40,013 bases of DNA. Source: Spinellus fusiger (taxonomy: Eukaryota > Mucoromycota > Mucoromycetes > Mucorales > Phycomycetaceae). The DNA is taken from assembly GCA_025094145.1 (NCBI GenBank), contig JALLLS010000148.1, forward strand, positions 1 through 40,013, in the 5' to 3' direction. Positions 9,333 through 20,128 of this stretch are shown here, one piece after another; positions within the stretch are counted from its first letter, which is position 1, and every line of letters starts with the position of its first letter. A model generated the notes under the pieces. It searched no databases, was not told where the DNA came from, and was given only the letters and a program-made list of their open reading frames with translations. Position numbers and translations under genes: made by a program.

Positions 9333-10680
9333 ATGAAGGTAGTGTGCACTTTCGATGGGAGGCATCAATAGATCAATAGAGGCATCAACCAACAGTCAGA
9401 CAGACAAACAGATCGATGGATGCATGGATGCATGGATGCATGCATCAACAAACAAACAGGCAGACGGATGGGCTGTGTCTAGCAATGAACATTGAGAGAG
9501 AGACAGAGAGAGAGAAAGAGAGAGAGAGGACGCAGACAGACCAACAGACCTTTGTGTATTAAGAAAAGGAATATACATATAAAAATATAAACACAATGAC
9601 ACACCTTCACACATGTACACCTCTACATCCTTATACGTCCTACATGTCGACACTTCTCAACACTTTCCAATACTTCTCGACACTTCTCGACACCTTTCTA
9701 CATGTCTATACATCTGTCTATCTGCTCTGTTCTGTCCTGCTCTGTTCTGTCCTGTCTCTACTTGCCTACATAAACATACACACATAATAACATGCAACTT
9801 ACTTACTGCCGTACTAGTTGAACATCGCCAACCCAGCCACTGGCTGCCAAAAGCTCATTGAAATCGACGATGAGCGTCGTCTGTGAGTTTTTTTTTTTAA
9901 AAATTATCTTTCTATCCATAGATTGACATTTTTTTATTATTGTTATTAGCCGTGGATTCTACGACAAGCGCATGTCCCAGGAAGTGTCTGGTGATGCTCT
10001 TGGTGATGAGTTCAAGGGCTACGTCTTCCGTGTCTCTGGTGGTAACGACAAGCAGGGTTTCCCCATGAAGCAGGGTGTTCTCTTGCCCTACCGTGTCCGC
10101 CTCTTGTTGAGCAAGGGCCACTCTTGCTACCGTCCTCGCCGCACTGGTGAGCGCAAGAGAAAGTCCGTCCGTGGCTGCATTGTTGGCTCTGACCTCGCTG
10201 TCTTGTCCCTTGTTGTTGTGAAGCAGGGTGAGCAGGAGATTCCTGGTTTGACTGACGTGACTGTCCCCAAGCGTCTCGGTCCCAAGCGTGCCTCCAAGAT
10301 CCGCAAGTTCTTCGTAAGTCTATTGAAAAGAGAATTAGGAAGAAAGAGAGAATGGGGTCACTTATTGTCTTTTTTCTTTCTTTGGACAGAACTTGAGCAA
10401 GGAAGATGATGTCCGCAAGTACGTTATCCGTCGTGAAGTACAGCCCAAGAACGCCGAGAAGAAGGCCTACACCAAGGCCCCCAAGATCCAGCGTCTTGTC
10501 ACTCCCCTCACTCTCCAGCGCAAGAGACAGAGAACCGCCATCAAGCGCAGAAGAGCTGCTGCCTCCACTGAAGCTGAAGCTGAATACAAGCAGTTGCTTG
10601 CTAAGCGTGTGAAGGAGACCAAGGACCGTAAGATCGCTAGACGCAGAACCTCTTCCATCCAGAAGTCTGCCTCTGCTTAA
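9333..10680 (+). CDS. RPS6: Small-subunit ribosomal protein S6 (eS6)
   Basis: Four exons (9333-9338, 9818-9882, 9950-10313, 10390-10680) give 241 aa. The first exon supplies only ATG AAG; the second begins [19 protein letters not shown], which restores the universal MKLN start. A long first intron (479 nt) after two codons is also found in budding-yeast RPS6 genes, so the model has positional support. Conserved blocks include [39 protein letters not shown] and the basic C-terminus. It ends with [14 protein letters not shown], which keeps the RRxSS-type phosphorylation site used by TOR-dependent kinases in other eukaryotes. eS6 is part of the 40S subunit. An AATAAA lies about 10 nt after the stop. 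Confidence 0.96.
9339..9817 (+). other. Long first intron of RPS6, repeat-bearing
   Basis: This 479-nt intron runs from GTAGTG to TACTAG. It contains an ATGC-rich tetramer patch (GATGCATG units, 9416-9440), a GA-rich tract (about 9493-9530), TCGACACTT repeats (about 9648-9690) and a CTGTT/CTGTCC run (about 9725-9757). I looked for snoRNA C and D boxes and saw no convincing pair. Confidence 0.7.
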
Positions 10681-10851
10681 AAAACAAAAGTAATAAACGC
10701 ATCCACATATCATTCCACTTGTACATCTCCCAATAGATTTTGGTGTGTTTTTATTTGTAATAATGATATTTGTAATAATGATAATGAAGATGAGAATACT
10801 AATAATGAGGGTTGGTTGCTTAAGAGAGAGAAATGGACTCTCTACTGCAGT

Positions 10852-12376
10852 TTAATGGTGGTCGTGATGGGAAGGATGTTCACTGGGAGTATCTTCCTTC
10901 TTTTCCTCCACATCCTCTTCTTCTGTAGCCACCTTTTCTGCTTCTAATGGAATCACATTCACACCAAAATAGCGTTGGAGTTTGATGATATTCCAGTAAT
11001 ATTGCCATCCAAAAGAGACAAGAGTAAAGAATCCTACAAAGGACAGCATGACGTAGACAGGTGTGTTGAGGAGATAGGTGATGTAGTGGTGAGGATTCTT
11101 ATCAAATATAAACAACCACGCATTCACAAATCCGGTGTGAATGAACAGATCAAGGCCAAGGATAATAAGGTAACCCCCCATAAATGCAGTAGCAAAGAGA
11201 ATAGAATAGATTTCAAGCATAAACACAAGAATTGCCATGACAACACCTACACCCACAATGAAACATATTCTTGCTACTTCCTAATGAAGAAAGGGATTAG
11301 AAAAAGAGAAAGAGAAAACCATAGCAACACACACAGGACTTACAATTTGGATAACAAGAGACGCCTTCCAACTCAGAATATAAACAGCAAGAAAAAGACC
11401 TCCTGTAGCTAAAGACAGGCACAGATAAATGTGAGTGATTCTATCCAAGCATAGTCATTAGTACTTACCACCAATAAAGTAGATGGCAAAGGCATAGATA
11501 AATACAAAGAGGATAGCACCAACAAGTCCAAGTCCAATAGACACACACATATAAACAATGTCATTATTCACATAGCCAAAAGGAGGCTCGTTATTGACAA
11601 GACCAATCCAAGTCATGGTAGCTAGTATAGATTCGAATGAGTTTTCTGTTTTATCCTTCATGGCTTGGGTAGACTCACCAAAGAATACAAATCCAACCAA
11701 GGCCAATGTAGGGCGGAAGTAGCGATAACCAAAGAACATAAAGTAGATGCCCAACAGCATAAGGAGAGTACCAGTAATGCCTTGAGCTACACTCACACCA
11801 TAGCCATACGTATCTAATAAAGAGTCAGCAATGGGGTCTTTTGGTATCTACACCAAGGGAATCTCTACTTCACCATTGAAACTTACACCACAGATAGTCA
11901 CTCCAACATGTATCCACACACACCACACTTCCATTCTGATCTGAAAGAGCAGTAGCAGTAGCAGTAGCAGAAGCAGAAGGAGAAGATCCCAAAGTCGTCA
12001 CTGTCTTTGTCACTGTCTTTGCATATCCATTGCCACAATTGACAGTTTCTGTTATTGTTTTCCATAGGCCCACAGGATTAAGACTGGGCGCAGGGTTAGT
12101 AGCAAGTGCATTCTTAGGGTCTTGTGTGTCTTGAGACTGACATGCACTGGCCCAGTTCTGATAGAGACTTAGATTGTCTACTACATCCCGTCTTTGAAGG
12201 GCCTTGAACTGTGGTGGAGTTGTGGGCTGGAGGAGTCCTTCCTTTCTTATGGCAGTGGAGTAGGTGGGTGTGGGTGTAGGCATTGGCCTAATGACATTGG
12301 CTTGTACAGACACCAGCCAACAGATATACCCTAGGATCACAACATATGACAGATGTCTACACTGTACAGACCGCAT
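10852..12376 (-). CDS. TMEM198/TM7SF3-like (DUF4203) multi-pass membrane protein
   Basis: Four exons (12376-11887, 11813-11469, 11408-11344, 11280-10852) give 442 aa. A hydrophobic signal-like segment starts the protein (SYVVILGYICWLVSVQA). About 135 residues of Thr/Pro/Ser-rich, probably lumenal or extracellular sequence follow, including CGNGYAKTVTKTVT. From residue about 165 come some seven hydrophobic helices, for example GITGTLLMLLGIYFMFFGYR and FIVGVGVVMAILVFMLEIYS, as in the TM198-like domain. The C-terminal tail is acidic then His-rich (EEEDVEEKK, ending HHDHH). The biochemical role of fungal members is unknown. The stop lies 171 bp from the RPS6 stop (convergent). Confidence 0.82.
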
Positions 12377-13198
12377 TGGGAGTAAAGAGGTGTTCGATGG
12401 AAGAAGAATAAAAGAAAAAGGTTAAAAAATAATCCAAAGCAATGGATCTGATCTCACTACAAAACATCGGACACTCTTTCTTCTTATTTACTCACTCACT
12501 CTCTTTTTTTTTTCTTTTTTTTCTTACATGGCATTGTTATTCAGTTTCCATTAATGCATATTCTTAGCTATATCAGATGTTTTCTAATGAAAGAGGCCAA
12601 CAAGAGCAAGTCAGAATAGCAAGAGGAGCTCATCATTTCCTTATTTAGCAGTTGTTTTGATCTGTTGTGGGATGTAGTATTAAAGGGAAGCCATTTTAAG
12701 ATGGGGGCAATACAAGACTGTCCTGTGCCTAGTATGAAATAGAAAAGCAATGCCCAGACCAATGAAAAGGGGAAAGATGGGAGATCCATTCGAGTATGAC
12801 GATAGGATTCTTATTGCACTCTCTGTAGTTTATACTCTGTAGTCTATACTCTGTAGTTTATATTCTGTAGTCTATACTCTGTAGTTTATACTCTGTAGTC
12901 TATACTCTGTAGTTTATACTCTGTAGTCTATACTCTGTAGTTTATACTCTCCCTTCTCCCCACTTTACCAGTGGAGTAGATGTGCATAGAGATACATGCA
13001 TGCATACAACAGACCCAACTATACTAATAAGAGCACCTCTTTCTTATCTTGTTTTTTTTCTTCTTCTCTTTCTTGCAGTATCTCGTCATCTGCACTGATC
13101 TTGGTGAGAAGCAGTATTTTACAGTAGAGAGAAATGGAATCATCATCATAATAGAATAATAAAAGGAATAGACACTAGGGAAAAATAACACTCAATGT
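12377..13198. other. 822-bp spacer; no supported gene, one isolated exon-like stretch
   Basis: The region lies upstream of the DUF4203 gene and downstream of the SNW gene. It has poly-T/C tracts, the 14/28-bp repeat described separately, and a pyrimidine-rich TTCTTGCAG acceptor-like signal at 13071-13079. That signal is followed by an open stretch reading YLVICTDLGEKQYFTVERN on the plus strand. I could not join it to any upstream exon, so it is not called as a gene. Confidence 0.4.
12822..12950. repeat. 14-bp tandem repeat with strictly alternating variants (28-bp higher-order unit)
   Basis: About nine units of CTCTGTAGTYTATA are arranged so that the variable base alternates T, C, T, C throughout. 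The real unit is therefore a 28-bp dimer copied about four and a half times. One unit has ATTCTG instead of ACTCTG. Confidence 0.92.
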
Positions 13199-15439
13199 CT
13201 ATCTTTTTCGTCTGTCTTCATCATCACTGCCTTCTTCTCTCACTCTTTTGCCCCGTTTGGCTTTGTTGAGGAAAGTATCCAGGCCAAACACATCCTTGTC
13301 GGCTTCTTTTGTCTTTTGCCCACCCACGGTCTCCTTCTCGAATTCAACAGGCCCGGAAGATCCCTCCCCACCTTCAGCACCCTGGAATCCCTTTCGTCCA
13401 ATACCAAACTTATCCTGCTGAATAGAGCGCTCAATATCATCTGCATCTGTACTGCCTAGGACATCAGAATTGCCCTTGCCCTTGAACTTGTAGATGGAAG
13501 AAGCCGTCTCAGCAAAAAGAGGTTTATCATAGAGACTGTAGGCTAGTGGGGAGAAAGAAGTACAGGGTAAGCCGTAGTGGATTGGAGTGGAGGTGTAGAC
13601 TTGCCTTCATCATCCTTGAATCCAGAGTTAATGCCCTCAGACTGATTGAACAGACGGGCATCGTACATGCTTTCTTTACTCAGTGTAGGTTTAGCCAAAC
13701 CAAGAGCAATCTTTTCTGAGATATCACGACCTTGTTCACTAATTCGTGTTATTCATCTTCCTGCTCTTTCTATCCGCACTCTTTCTATCCGCACTCTTTA
13801 TAAATAAACACACACAACCTCCTTACCGTGCAAGATGTTTGGCCTTTGCTTCTGTTCCCATCTTATTCATGCGCAACTCTCGCTCTCTCTGCTTCTGTCG
13901 CTCACGTCTCAATTGATCACGCTCTCTTGCTTTGGTCTCTTCTTCATCACGACGATCATGTCCACGTCGATCTGTATGTGTATCTCTTTCTCTTTCTCTT
14001 TCTCTTTCTCTGTCTCTGTCTCTGTCTCTGTCACTCTCATCTCCTGATCCCTCAGACCCAGACTCATCTGAAGAATCATAGTCTGGCATCAATGAAGCTG
14101 CTGTAGGACGATGCGAGGGTACAGAAATATCAGCAGCACTAGAGGACGATGGCTTGAGACCCGATCTAGTATTTCAAGTCAAGTCAGCTCTTTTCTTCTT
14201 TCTTCTTTCTTTCTTCTTCTTTATAGAAATAAAGAAAAAGGGAACACTTACCTCTCTTCGCGTGCCTTTTGTGCCAAATTCCGCAACTTCTCTTCTTCCG
14301 ACTCCTTCTGCTTTTGTGCCAACTTTTGCTGCATAAGATTTCTTTGTCGCACTTCTTCTCTTGCATGACGATCGGCTGCATACAAGGCCTCTGAGAATTT
14401 AGCAAAGTTGTCATTGATCGTCAACTCTTGCAGTCCACGACCATCTGCAGCGAGTCGTTTATCCAATGGAATGGTGTATCCCTTTGTATTCTTCCAATTG
14501 GAAATGCAGGGAGGAATCACCCACTCTGCCTGTTCCTTGGCAGTCAGTTTCTTGGGAGGCGAGTGCATGACAGGTGCAGGAGGCGAGGGAGGACCCCGCG
14601 GCACCTTTTTATGGAGGAAGCTGGGAGGTGCCATGGGATCGGTAGGTGCGTCCACCATACGAATGATTCTCTGCTTGGCCCCCGAGTTGAAGGTGTCGCT
14701 GCCTTGACTCTGGGCGGGTGTGTAGCGAATGTACGTAGGGTCTTTGTTGGTGCCGCCAGAGGTCTTTACTACATTCTTGGGCTGGGCAGCGGCTATTTTG
14801 CCATTGACAATCTTCTCCAAGGCAGCCCGTGTTTTGTCTGCCACACTCTGCACCTCCTCGTCTCCGGGGCGCTCCATGGCCAATGCGTCTACATCCATGT
14901 CTTTGCGTTGGTTGAGGGGGAGCACATCTTTAAGGGACGTGTGAATGATGCGTTTGTCGTTGTGGCCTTGGCGTGCCACTGCGTCGTATTTGACGTTGCC
15001 CTCACTGTCGACTTGGAGGGTCAGTGCACCTCCACTGGTTTCGGTGGCTCTTCCTGCTTTATGGCGTCCCATGTCGAGAGGGTACTGGGCAATGTGTATT
15101 TCTGGGAAGGCACCTCCATTACCGTAGTCTTCTGGATAGCGTGGATGGAACTTTTCGCGTGCTCCATAAGGTGGTATACGATGGGCGTTGCGTGTAGAGA
15201 CGAGTTGATTGATCTGTTTTTCGTAATTGGGAGTGGTGGCGAGGACTGCTTCTACTTCTTTACGGGGTTTGGGCAAAAGACTATTGTTTTGGTAAGCTGC
15301 TATTGGTCTGTGGGCCCTATCCTTTCTTTCTACCTGGAGAGAGTTGCCATGACGTGTCGATTGCCTTGGCAAATTACAAAAAGAAAAACGGAACAAGGGA
15401 AGAAAAACTGGGCGCTTCTGTCACTCGAGGTGGGTTCAT
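13199..15439 (-). CDS. PRP45: Spliceosomal SNW/SKIP domain factor (Prp45/SNW1)
   Basis: Five exons (15439-15395, 15333-14252, 14165-13827, 13738-13605, 13542-13199) give 647 aa. The SNW domain is clear: IPPYGAREKFHPR, DYGNGGAFPEIHIAQYPLDM, and the name-giving SNWKN at residues about 293-297 followed by GYTIPLDKRLAADGRGL. A highly charged Arg/Asp/Glu region follows (encoded by a TCTTTC/TCTGTC tract), then REQGRDISEKIALGLAKP and SLYDKPLF, typical of the C-terminal half. It joins the Prp19-associated spliceosome and also acts as a transcription co-regulator (family knowledge). The long open frame near 15396 has no ATG, so I place the start in a 15-codon exon at 15439 (MNPPRVTEAPSFSSL). The fourth intron (13543-13604) uses a GC donor (GCAAGT). 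Confidence 0.9.
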
Positions 15440-15762
15440 GTCATGACGTTGACTATTTGTCACGTGAACAGAGATAAGCCACTGGTAAGGAGGAAGACAG
15501 AGTCCCCTTTCTATTGATAACACACACACACACACACATCTACATCTACATCTACATCTACATATATATGTATATGTATATGTATATGTATATCTTTCCT
15601 TGGGGAAGGTTGGATCTGTTCTATTGGTTGATGCGTGCACTATAGATCTGTCTCTTTCTTTGTGTGTGTGTGTGTTTTTATGTTGATATTATTCCTACAG
15701 TGATAGATAGGTAGATAGGTAGATAGATAGATAGATAGATGTCCTACTTTTATTGTGCTATT
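15440..15762. repeat. Spacer with several microsatellites
   Basis: Between the SNW start and the STI1 stop lie (CA)n at about 15520-15538, (TACATC)n at 15538-15562, (TATATG)n at 15563-15592, (GT)n at about 15660-15674 and a GATA/GGTA run at 15702-15740. No gene is seen. Confidence 0.85.
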
Positions 15763-17056
15763 TTATCCCATACGCAAAATGCCTGCTGCCATTAATTTGC
15801 GGATGTTGGCGGCCACCTGAGGGTTCTTCAAATGTTCCTGAGCTGCCTTTGGATCTTGCTGCATGTCCTTGAGAATCTGCTGCATGATAGGATCCGACAT
15901 GATACGCTATAGAGATACAGAGGTGTTTAATGTACTGTACTCTACTGTACTCTACTGTATAAGCTACCTGAATCTCAGGATCCTGGGCTGCTCTGTTCAA
16001 AACATCCTCACGACTGTCTCCCTCTGTATGCTCAGGAATCATGGCACGCTGCACTTTTGTTCTTTGCTGGTATATTTCACGGGCACATTTGCCATCTGTA
16101 TCGTGTACTTCTGCCTCATCCAATATCTTTAATGCAGAGTCATACTCCTTCTTGGCGAATTCAACAGCAGCCTTGCGAAGATAGCCACGGGCTGTAGTAG
16201 AAGATCCCCCCCTCCAACATCAGCTCCCTTTCTTCTTCCTGTCCTATTCAACTTACCAAAAGTAGGATCAAGAGCAATACAGGCTTCAGCATCCTTCTGG
16301 GCCTCATACACAGCCAACAACTTGAGATAGCAGGCAGCACGGTTAGAGTAAGGACGCACATCCTTGTCATTGCGCTTGATGGCCTCAGTGTACTGTTCAA
16401 TGGCTTCAGGCCACTTGCTCTGCTTGAAGAGAGCATTGCCAGACTCTCTTGCTTGGTCTGCTAATTCTGGGTTGTAGTAAGCAGCCTTCTCGGCCTCCTT
16501 CTTGAGCTTCTCGGTATCGCGTAACTTTTGGAGTGTGTCGGGTGTACGGTGTTCTGTAAGGGACTTTTGGTAGAATTGGATGGCTTCTACATAGAGAGCC
16601 TGCTTTACATAGGCATTGCCAATACGCTGGAGAGCTCTTTGTTGTTGTTGTTGTTATTGTTGTTGTGTTTAGTCATTCTGTTATGGAACACAAGCAGGTA
16701 TCTTTATTCTCTTTTTCTTTACCTGGCAATGAGTTTGTAGTCTGCTCTCAGTTCGCGTCCATGGTCCACTGCTTCATGACACACTTGGATACACTCGTCA
16801 TATTTCTCCTCTTCAAACAACACAGCTAATGTTTGTTTTGTTTTGTTTTGTTTTGTTGAGTTGTAGTGGTGGTGGTGGTGGTGCTTCCCATAATGGAGAA
16901 CTTACCTGCTTTGTTGGTGAGGAAGGTGATATTGGTGTTGTCCAACTCCCATGCCTTTGAGTAATGAGCGAGGGCCTCTTCAAATTTACGCTGCTTGTAG
17001 GCTGTGTTGCCGAGGTCTTTTTCGGCCAAAGCTTGTTGTTGAGGAGTGTCTGACAT
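15763..17056 (-). CDS. STI1/HOP-type Hsp70-Hsp90 co-chaperone, short form (TPR2A-TPR2B-DP2)
   Basis: Five exons (17056-16906, 16825-16723, 16636-16257, 16191-15968, 15906-15763) give 333 aa. From residue 7 the sequence aligns with the TPR2A domain of HOP: ALAEKDLGNTAYKQRKFEEA, then RIGNAYVKQ and SLTEHRTPDTLQKL. TPR2B follows (GNALFKQSKWPEAIEQYTEA, YSNRAACYLKLL), and the DP2 domain ends the protein (DPIMQQILKDMQQDP, LMAAGIL). STI1 bridges Hsp70 and Hsp90; TPR2A binds the Hsp90 MEEVD tail and TPR2B can bind Hsp70 (family knowledge). The usual 560-590 aa proteins begin with TPR1 and DP1, both absent here: the ATG is followed at once by TPR2A and nothing upstream resembles the missing part. Confidence 0.92.
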
Positions 17057-17856
17057 GAGGAAAAGAATGACTTTTTCTTCTTCAATGATGCCGGTGAGAA
17101 AGTGTTTTATAGTTTTATAGCTCAGCTTCCAGAAGACTCTATCAGTGACTACTCTTCTCTTCTACCCTCTATTTTCTCTCTCTCTCTCTTTTTCTTTTTT
17201 CCTTTTTTAAATACTACTAGACTAGGAGTAGAGAGACAATAGAATAATAGAATAATAGACAGTGGACAGCCGCTGTCTATTGTTCTGCTTATTGGTCTCT
17301 TCAGTCGTCAGGAGCATGTCCAAGCAGAAAGAGGTGTCCATAGAATGCCTTGTTAAGGAAGAAGAAGAAGGATCGTCCTTTTACCCACTTTTCGGATTGA
17401 TCTCTTATGTCTCAAGAACCCAAGAAGACATTTGCCCTGGTTGGGATTGAAGGACATGGCTGCAGTCACATGGAGTGGCTTATAGAAGAAGGGGAGACTA
17501 CACCACTGTAAGGTCAGTCCAAGCAGCAGAACAGGTAAAGAAGTGTGTTGGTGTGTGTGCGCGTGTTTATAAGCAAGGATAAAAAGGCGTACTCTGTTCT
17601 GTTCTACTATGCTGTACTTGTACTGTGGTGTTCATGACCTCTTGTTCATGACCTTCTATGGGTGGGATGAACGAACACTCTAGGACGGACATACTCTTCC
17701 TTTATCTCTATTGATATGTGCCTTTTATTCATTTCTAATGGGAATGTCACTGTCCAAATCCAAATCCAATGAATACCATTGAATACTAAAAAAAAAGAAA
17801 AAAAAGTAGAACACTTCATCATCTGCAAGTCCATGGCTCATCCTTCCTTCTGCTCT
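17057..17856. other. 800-bp spacer; two overlapping small open frames only
   Basis: This is the STI1 promoter side and the 3' side of SEC61G. It contains a pyrimidine tract (17155-17208) and two plus-strand small open frames in different frames: 17317-17451 (starts MSKQKEVSIECL, 44 aa) and 17407-17511 (starts MSQEPKKTFALVGIEGHG, 34 aa). Neither is recognisable, and I cannot tell whether either is translated. Confidence 0.35.
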
Positions 17857-18176
17857 TTATGCAGCTCCCACCAGGATATTGTTAATGGGAATATGAATAA
17901 GCTAGACACGTCAGTCACTCTGTCAAAGGGATCAAAAGAGACATACCTTGACAATGTAACCAAGAGCACCAAGAGCAGCAAATCCCATAGCCACTGCCTG
18001 AGTAATCTTGAGGAATTCTATACAGTGTTAAACGCGCCGTGGTCCACTGGGACTTTTCTACCTTTCTGGTCAGGCTTCTTGCAGCGGTTGATAAACTTAA
18101 TGCCTTCCTTGACGAATTGCTTGGGTGCTTCTGCCACTTCAAACAATTGTTCCTTGAGTCCCTCTGTGCTGCTCAT
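17857..18176 (-). CDS. SEC61G: Protein translocon subunit Sec61 gamma (Sss1)
   Basis: Three exons (18176-18062, 18017-17947, 17901-17857) give 76 aa. It has the complete Sec61 gamma pattern: QFVKEGIKFINRCKKPDQKE, then the single membrane helix (AVAMGFAALGALGYIVKLIH) and the invariant end HIPINNILVG. It is a tail-anchored ER protein that clamps the Sec61 alpha channel in the heterotrimeric translocon (family knowledge). The introns follow codon positions 38 (phase 1) and 62 (phase 0). It is transcribed divergently from ARL8. Confidence 0.96.
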
Positions 18177-18734
18177 TGTCAATAAGATAAAAAAGATAAA
18201 AAAGATAGAAAAAGATAGAAAAGAAAAAAAAAAAGAGAAAAAATTCCAGCCTGTTCTGGCCCTGGATTGGTGTTAGAAAATGAAAAAAAATAAGCCAATC
18301 AAGTGTCGCTACACTTCACTGAGTCCACGGTCGCCCCTTTAAACTGGACAGAGGAAAGAGATGGAGACAGCGAAGAAAGAAAGTTGTGGCCCGAGGACCC
18401 TCTACGTCACTCAACCACTGATTGGACAGAAGTGAGTGTCTCTGATTGGCTCTCTTTTCTTTTCTTTCCTTCCTTCTCCTGCCATTCTGACGTGTGCTCT
18501 TTATTCCACTGACATTAGCATTGACTTTTTTTTTTTTTAAACACTTCCAAGCTGGGCTGTTTTGTGTTCATTGCCAAAATAGGCCTTGTATTTTCCTACT
18601 GCCCATTGTTGGAGTCCGACTATTTTTTTTCGATTGCCAAACAAAACCAACCCCCCTCCCCCTTTTTTTTCTACTTTTTTTTTTTTTGCTTCCCACTTTC
18701 TCTCTCCTCCCTCCCCCCTTCAAAGAAGAGTATT
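18177..18734. promoter_or_regulatory. Divergent SEC61G/ARL8 promoter with CCAAT-type boxes
   Basis: The 558-bp spacer between two divergent start codons carries GCCAATC at about 18293-18299, CTGATTGGAC at about 18418-18427 and CTGATTGGCTCT at about 18440-18451. These are one direct and two inverted CCAAT pentamers. Long poly-T tracts follow (18525-18538, 18662-18687). CCAAT boxes recruit the HAP/NF-Y complex in fungi; use here is inference. Confidence 0.5.
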
Positions 18735-19534
18735 ATGGCCAGTCTTTTACAGTCACTCTTTGATTGGCTAAGAAGCCTATTCTTCAAGGTAAGTTCCAAG
18801 ATGAGGTGCATGGGCTAATCTATCAGACTGAAATGGAGCTGACATTAGTCGGTCTTCAAAACAGTGGAAAGACAACACTGGTGAACGTCATTGCTGTAAG
18901 ATGGGTCTTCTCCTCCATGACTTGAATGACTTACCCTAATAATACACGCCACAACAGTCGGGTCAATTCATCGAGGACTCTATTCCTACTGTAGGATTCA
19001 ACATGCGCAAGGTCACCAAAGGAAACGTCACAATGAAGCTATGGGATATTGGTGGGCAGCCTCGTTTTAGAAGCATGTGGGAGAGATACTGTCGAGGCGT
19101 CAATTCTATTGTGTAAGAAAGAATAGGAGAAACACGGATGACATGACCTGTAACAGAGACAACCTCTAGCTTTGTAGTGGATGCGGCGGATCATGATAAA
19201 CTGGCAGCAGCCCATACAGAGCTAAAGAATCTATTGGAGAAACCCCAGCTAGCCAATATTCCTGTCCTTGTCCTGGGCAATAAGAACGACCTTCCTGATG
19301 CTTTGACGGCTGAACAGCTGATTGATACTCTGTAAGTGGCAGCAGGGAGGAAGAGGAGACCGTGTTAGTTGGAGGACTCACTGTGGGTGTGGGACGGGTG
19401 TTTTTCTTGGTGGTAGGGAGCTCAAGACGATCACAAATCGAGAGGTGTCCTGCTATTCTATTTCAGCCAAGAATCAAGTGAACATTGATGTTACGCTTCA
19501 ATGGCTTATAAAGAAAGGCAAAGGTCAAAACTAG
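18735..19534 (+). CDS. ARL8: ARF-like GTPase ARL8
   Basis: Five exons (18735-18788, 18827-18895, 18958-19112, 19170-19331, 19417-19534) give 185 aa. It has [12 protein letters not shown] (P-loop), [20 protein letters not shown] (switch I and interswitch), [19 protein letters not shown] (switch II, diagnostic for ARL8), NKND and the SAK-equivalent SISAK. The N-terminus lacks the myristoylated Gly2 of other ARFs, which is normal for ARL8. In animals ARL8 sits on lysosomes and drives kinesin-based movement (family knowledge); a vacuole or hyphal endolysosome role is inference. A possible AATAAA lies about 75 nt after the stop. Confidence 0.96.
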
Positions 19535-20128
19535 ACATGTTTCTATTTTATTTATTTATTCTCTTCTTCTCTGTTCCTTCTATGCTATACCATTCGTCCA
19601 TGTTTTATAATAAAGTATCCATAGGCAGTAGAGGGTGCAGTGGGATGGAGGAGGAGGAAGAGTGGGATGGTAGAATAACAGAATAACAGAATAACAATAG
19701 AATAACAACAGAATAACAGAATACCAAAATATCAGAGTAACAACAGAATAACAATAGAATAACAATAGAATATCAGAATACCAAAATATCAGTAACAATA
19801 GAATAACAATAGAATAACAATAGAATATCAGAATACCAAAATATCAGCAGCTGAAAGTGCAAATAGCAAATCAACGTGGGGAAAAACTCCCTCTTCCATT
19901 GACACATGGGATTCCCTCTCCTCCACCCAGCACCAAAATAACACAGCTTAACACAGCCCACACCTTGACCCACACTCACAGCTTAAATACAGCGGAATTC
20001 AATGTTCTTCCTTAGTCATAATCATCCCACTGTCAACTCAGTCACACGAAAGAGGAGATTCCTATGTCTCCCTCTACAAAGATCCTCTTTTTCCTCCCTC
20101 TTTATTTTTTTTTTCTCTTCTTCTCCAA
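19535..20128. other. Spacer between ARL8 and PEX11
   Basis: It holds the ARL8 3' end, the AATAACA microsatellite (listed separately) and a poly-T/C tract just before the PEX11 ATG (20080-20124). No gene is seen. Confidence 0.7.
19671..19846. repeat. (AATAACAG/AATAACAAT/ATATCAG) minisatellite
   Basis: This tandem array of GAATAACA-type units contains a longer internal duplication (AGAATACCAAAATATCAG appears three times). Confidence 0.92.

Noticed and set aside
9213..9365. 50-codon minus-strand frame ([18 protein letters not shown]...)
   Set aside because: It overlaps antisense the RPS6 first exon and 5'UTR, has no recognised homologue, and a frame of this length can occur by chance.
12568..12789. 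73-codon minus-strand frame with hydrophobic N-terminus
   Set aside because: No recognisable family; possible plus-strand readings of the same DNA are equally unconvincing.
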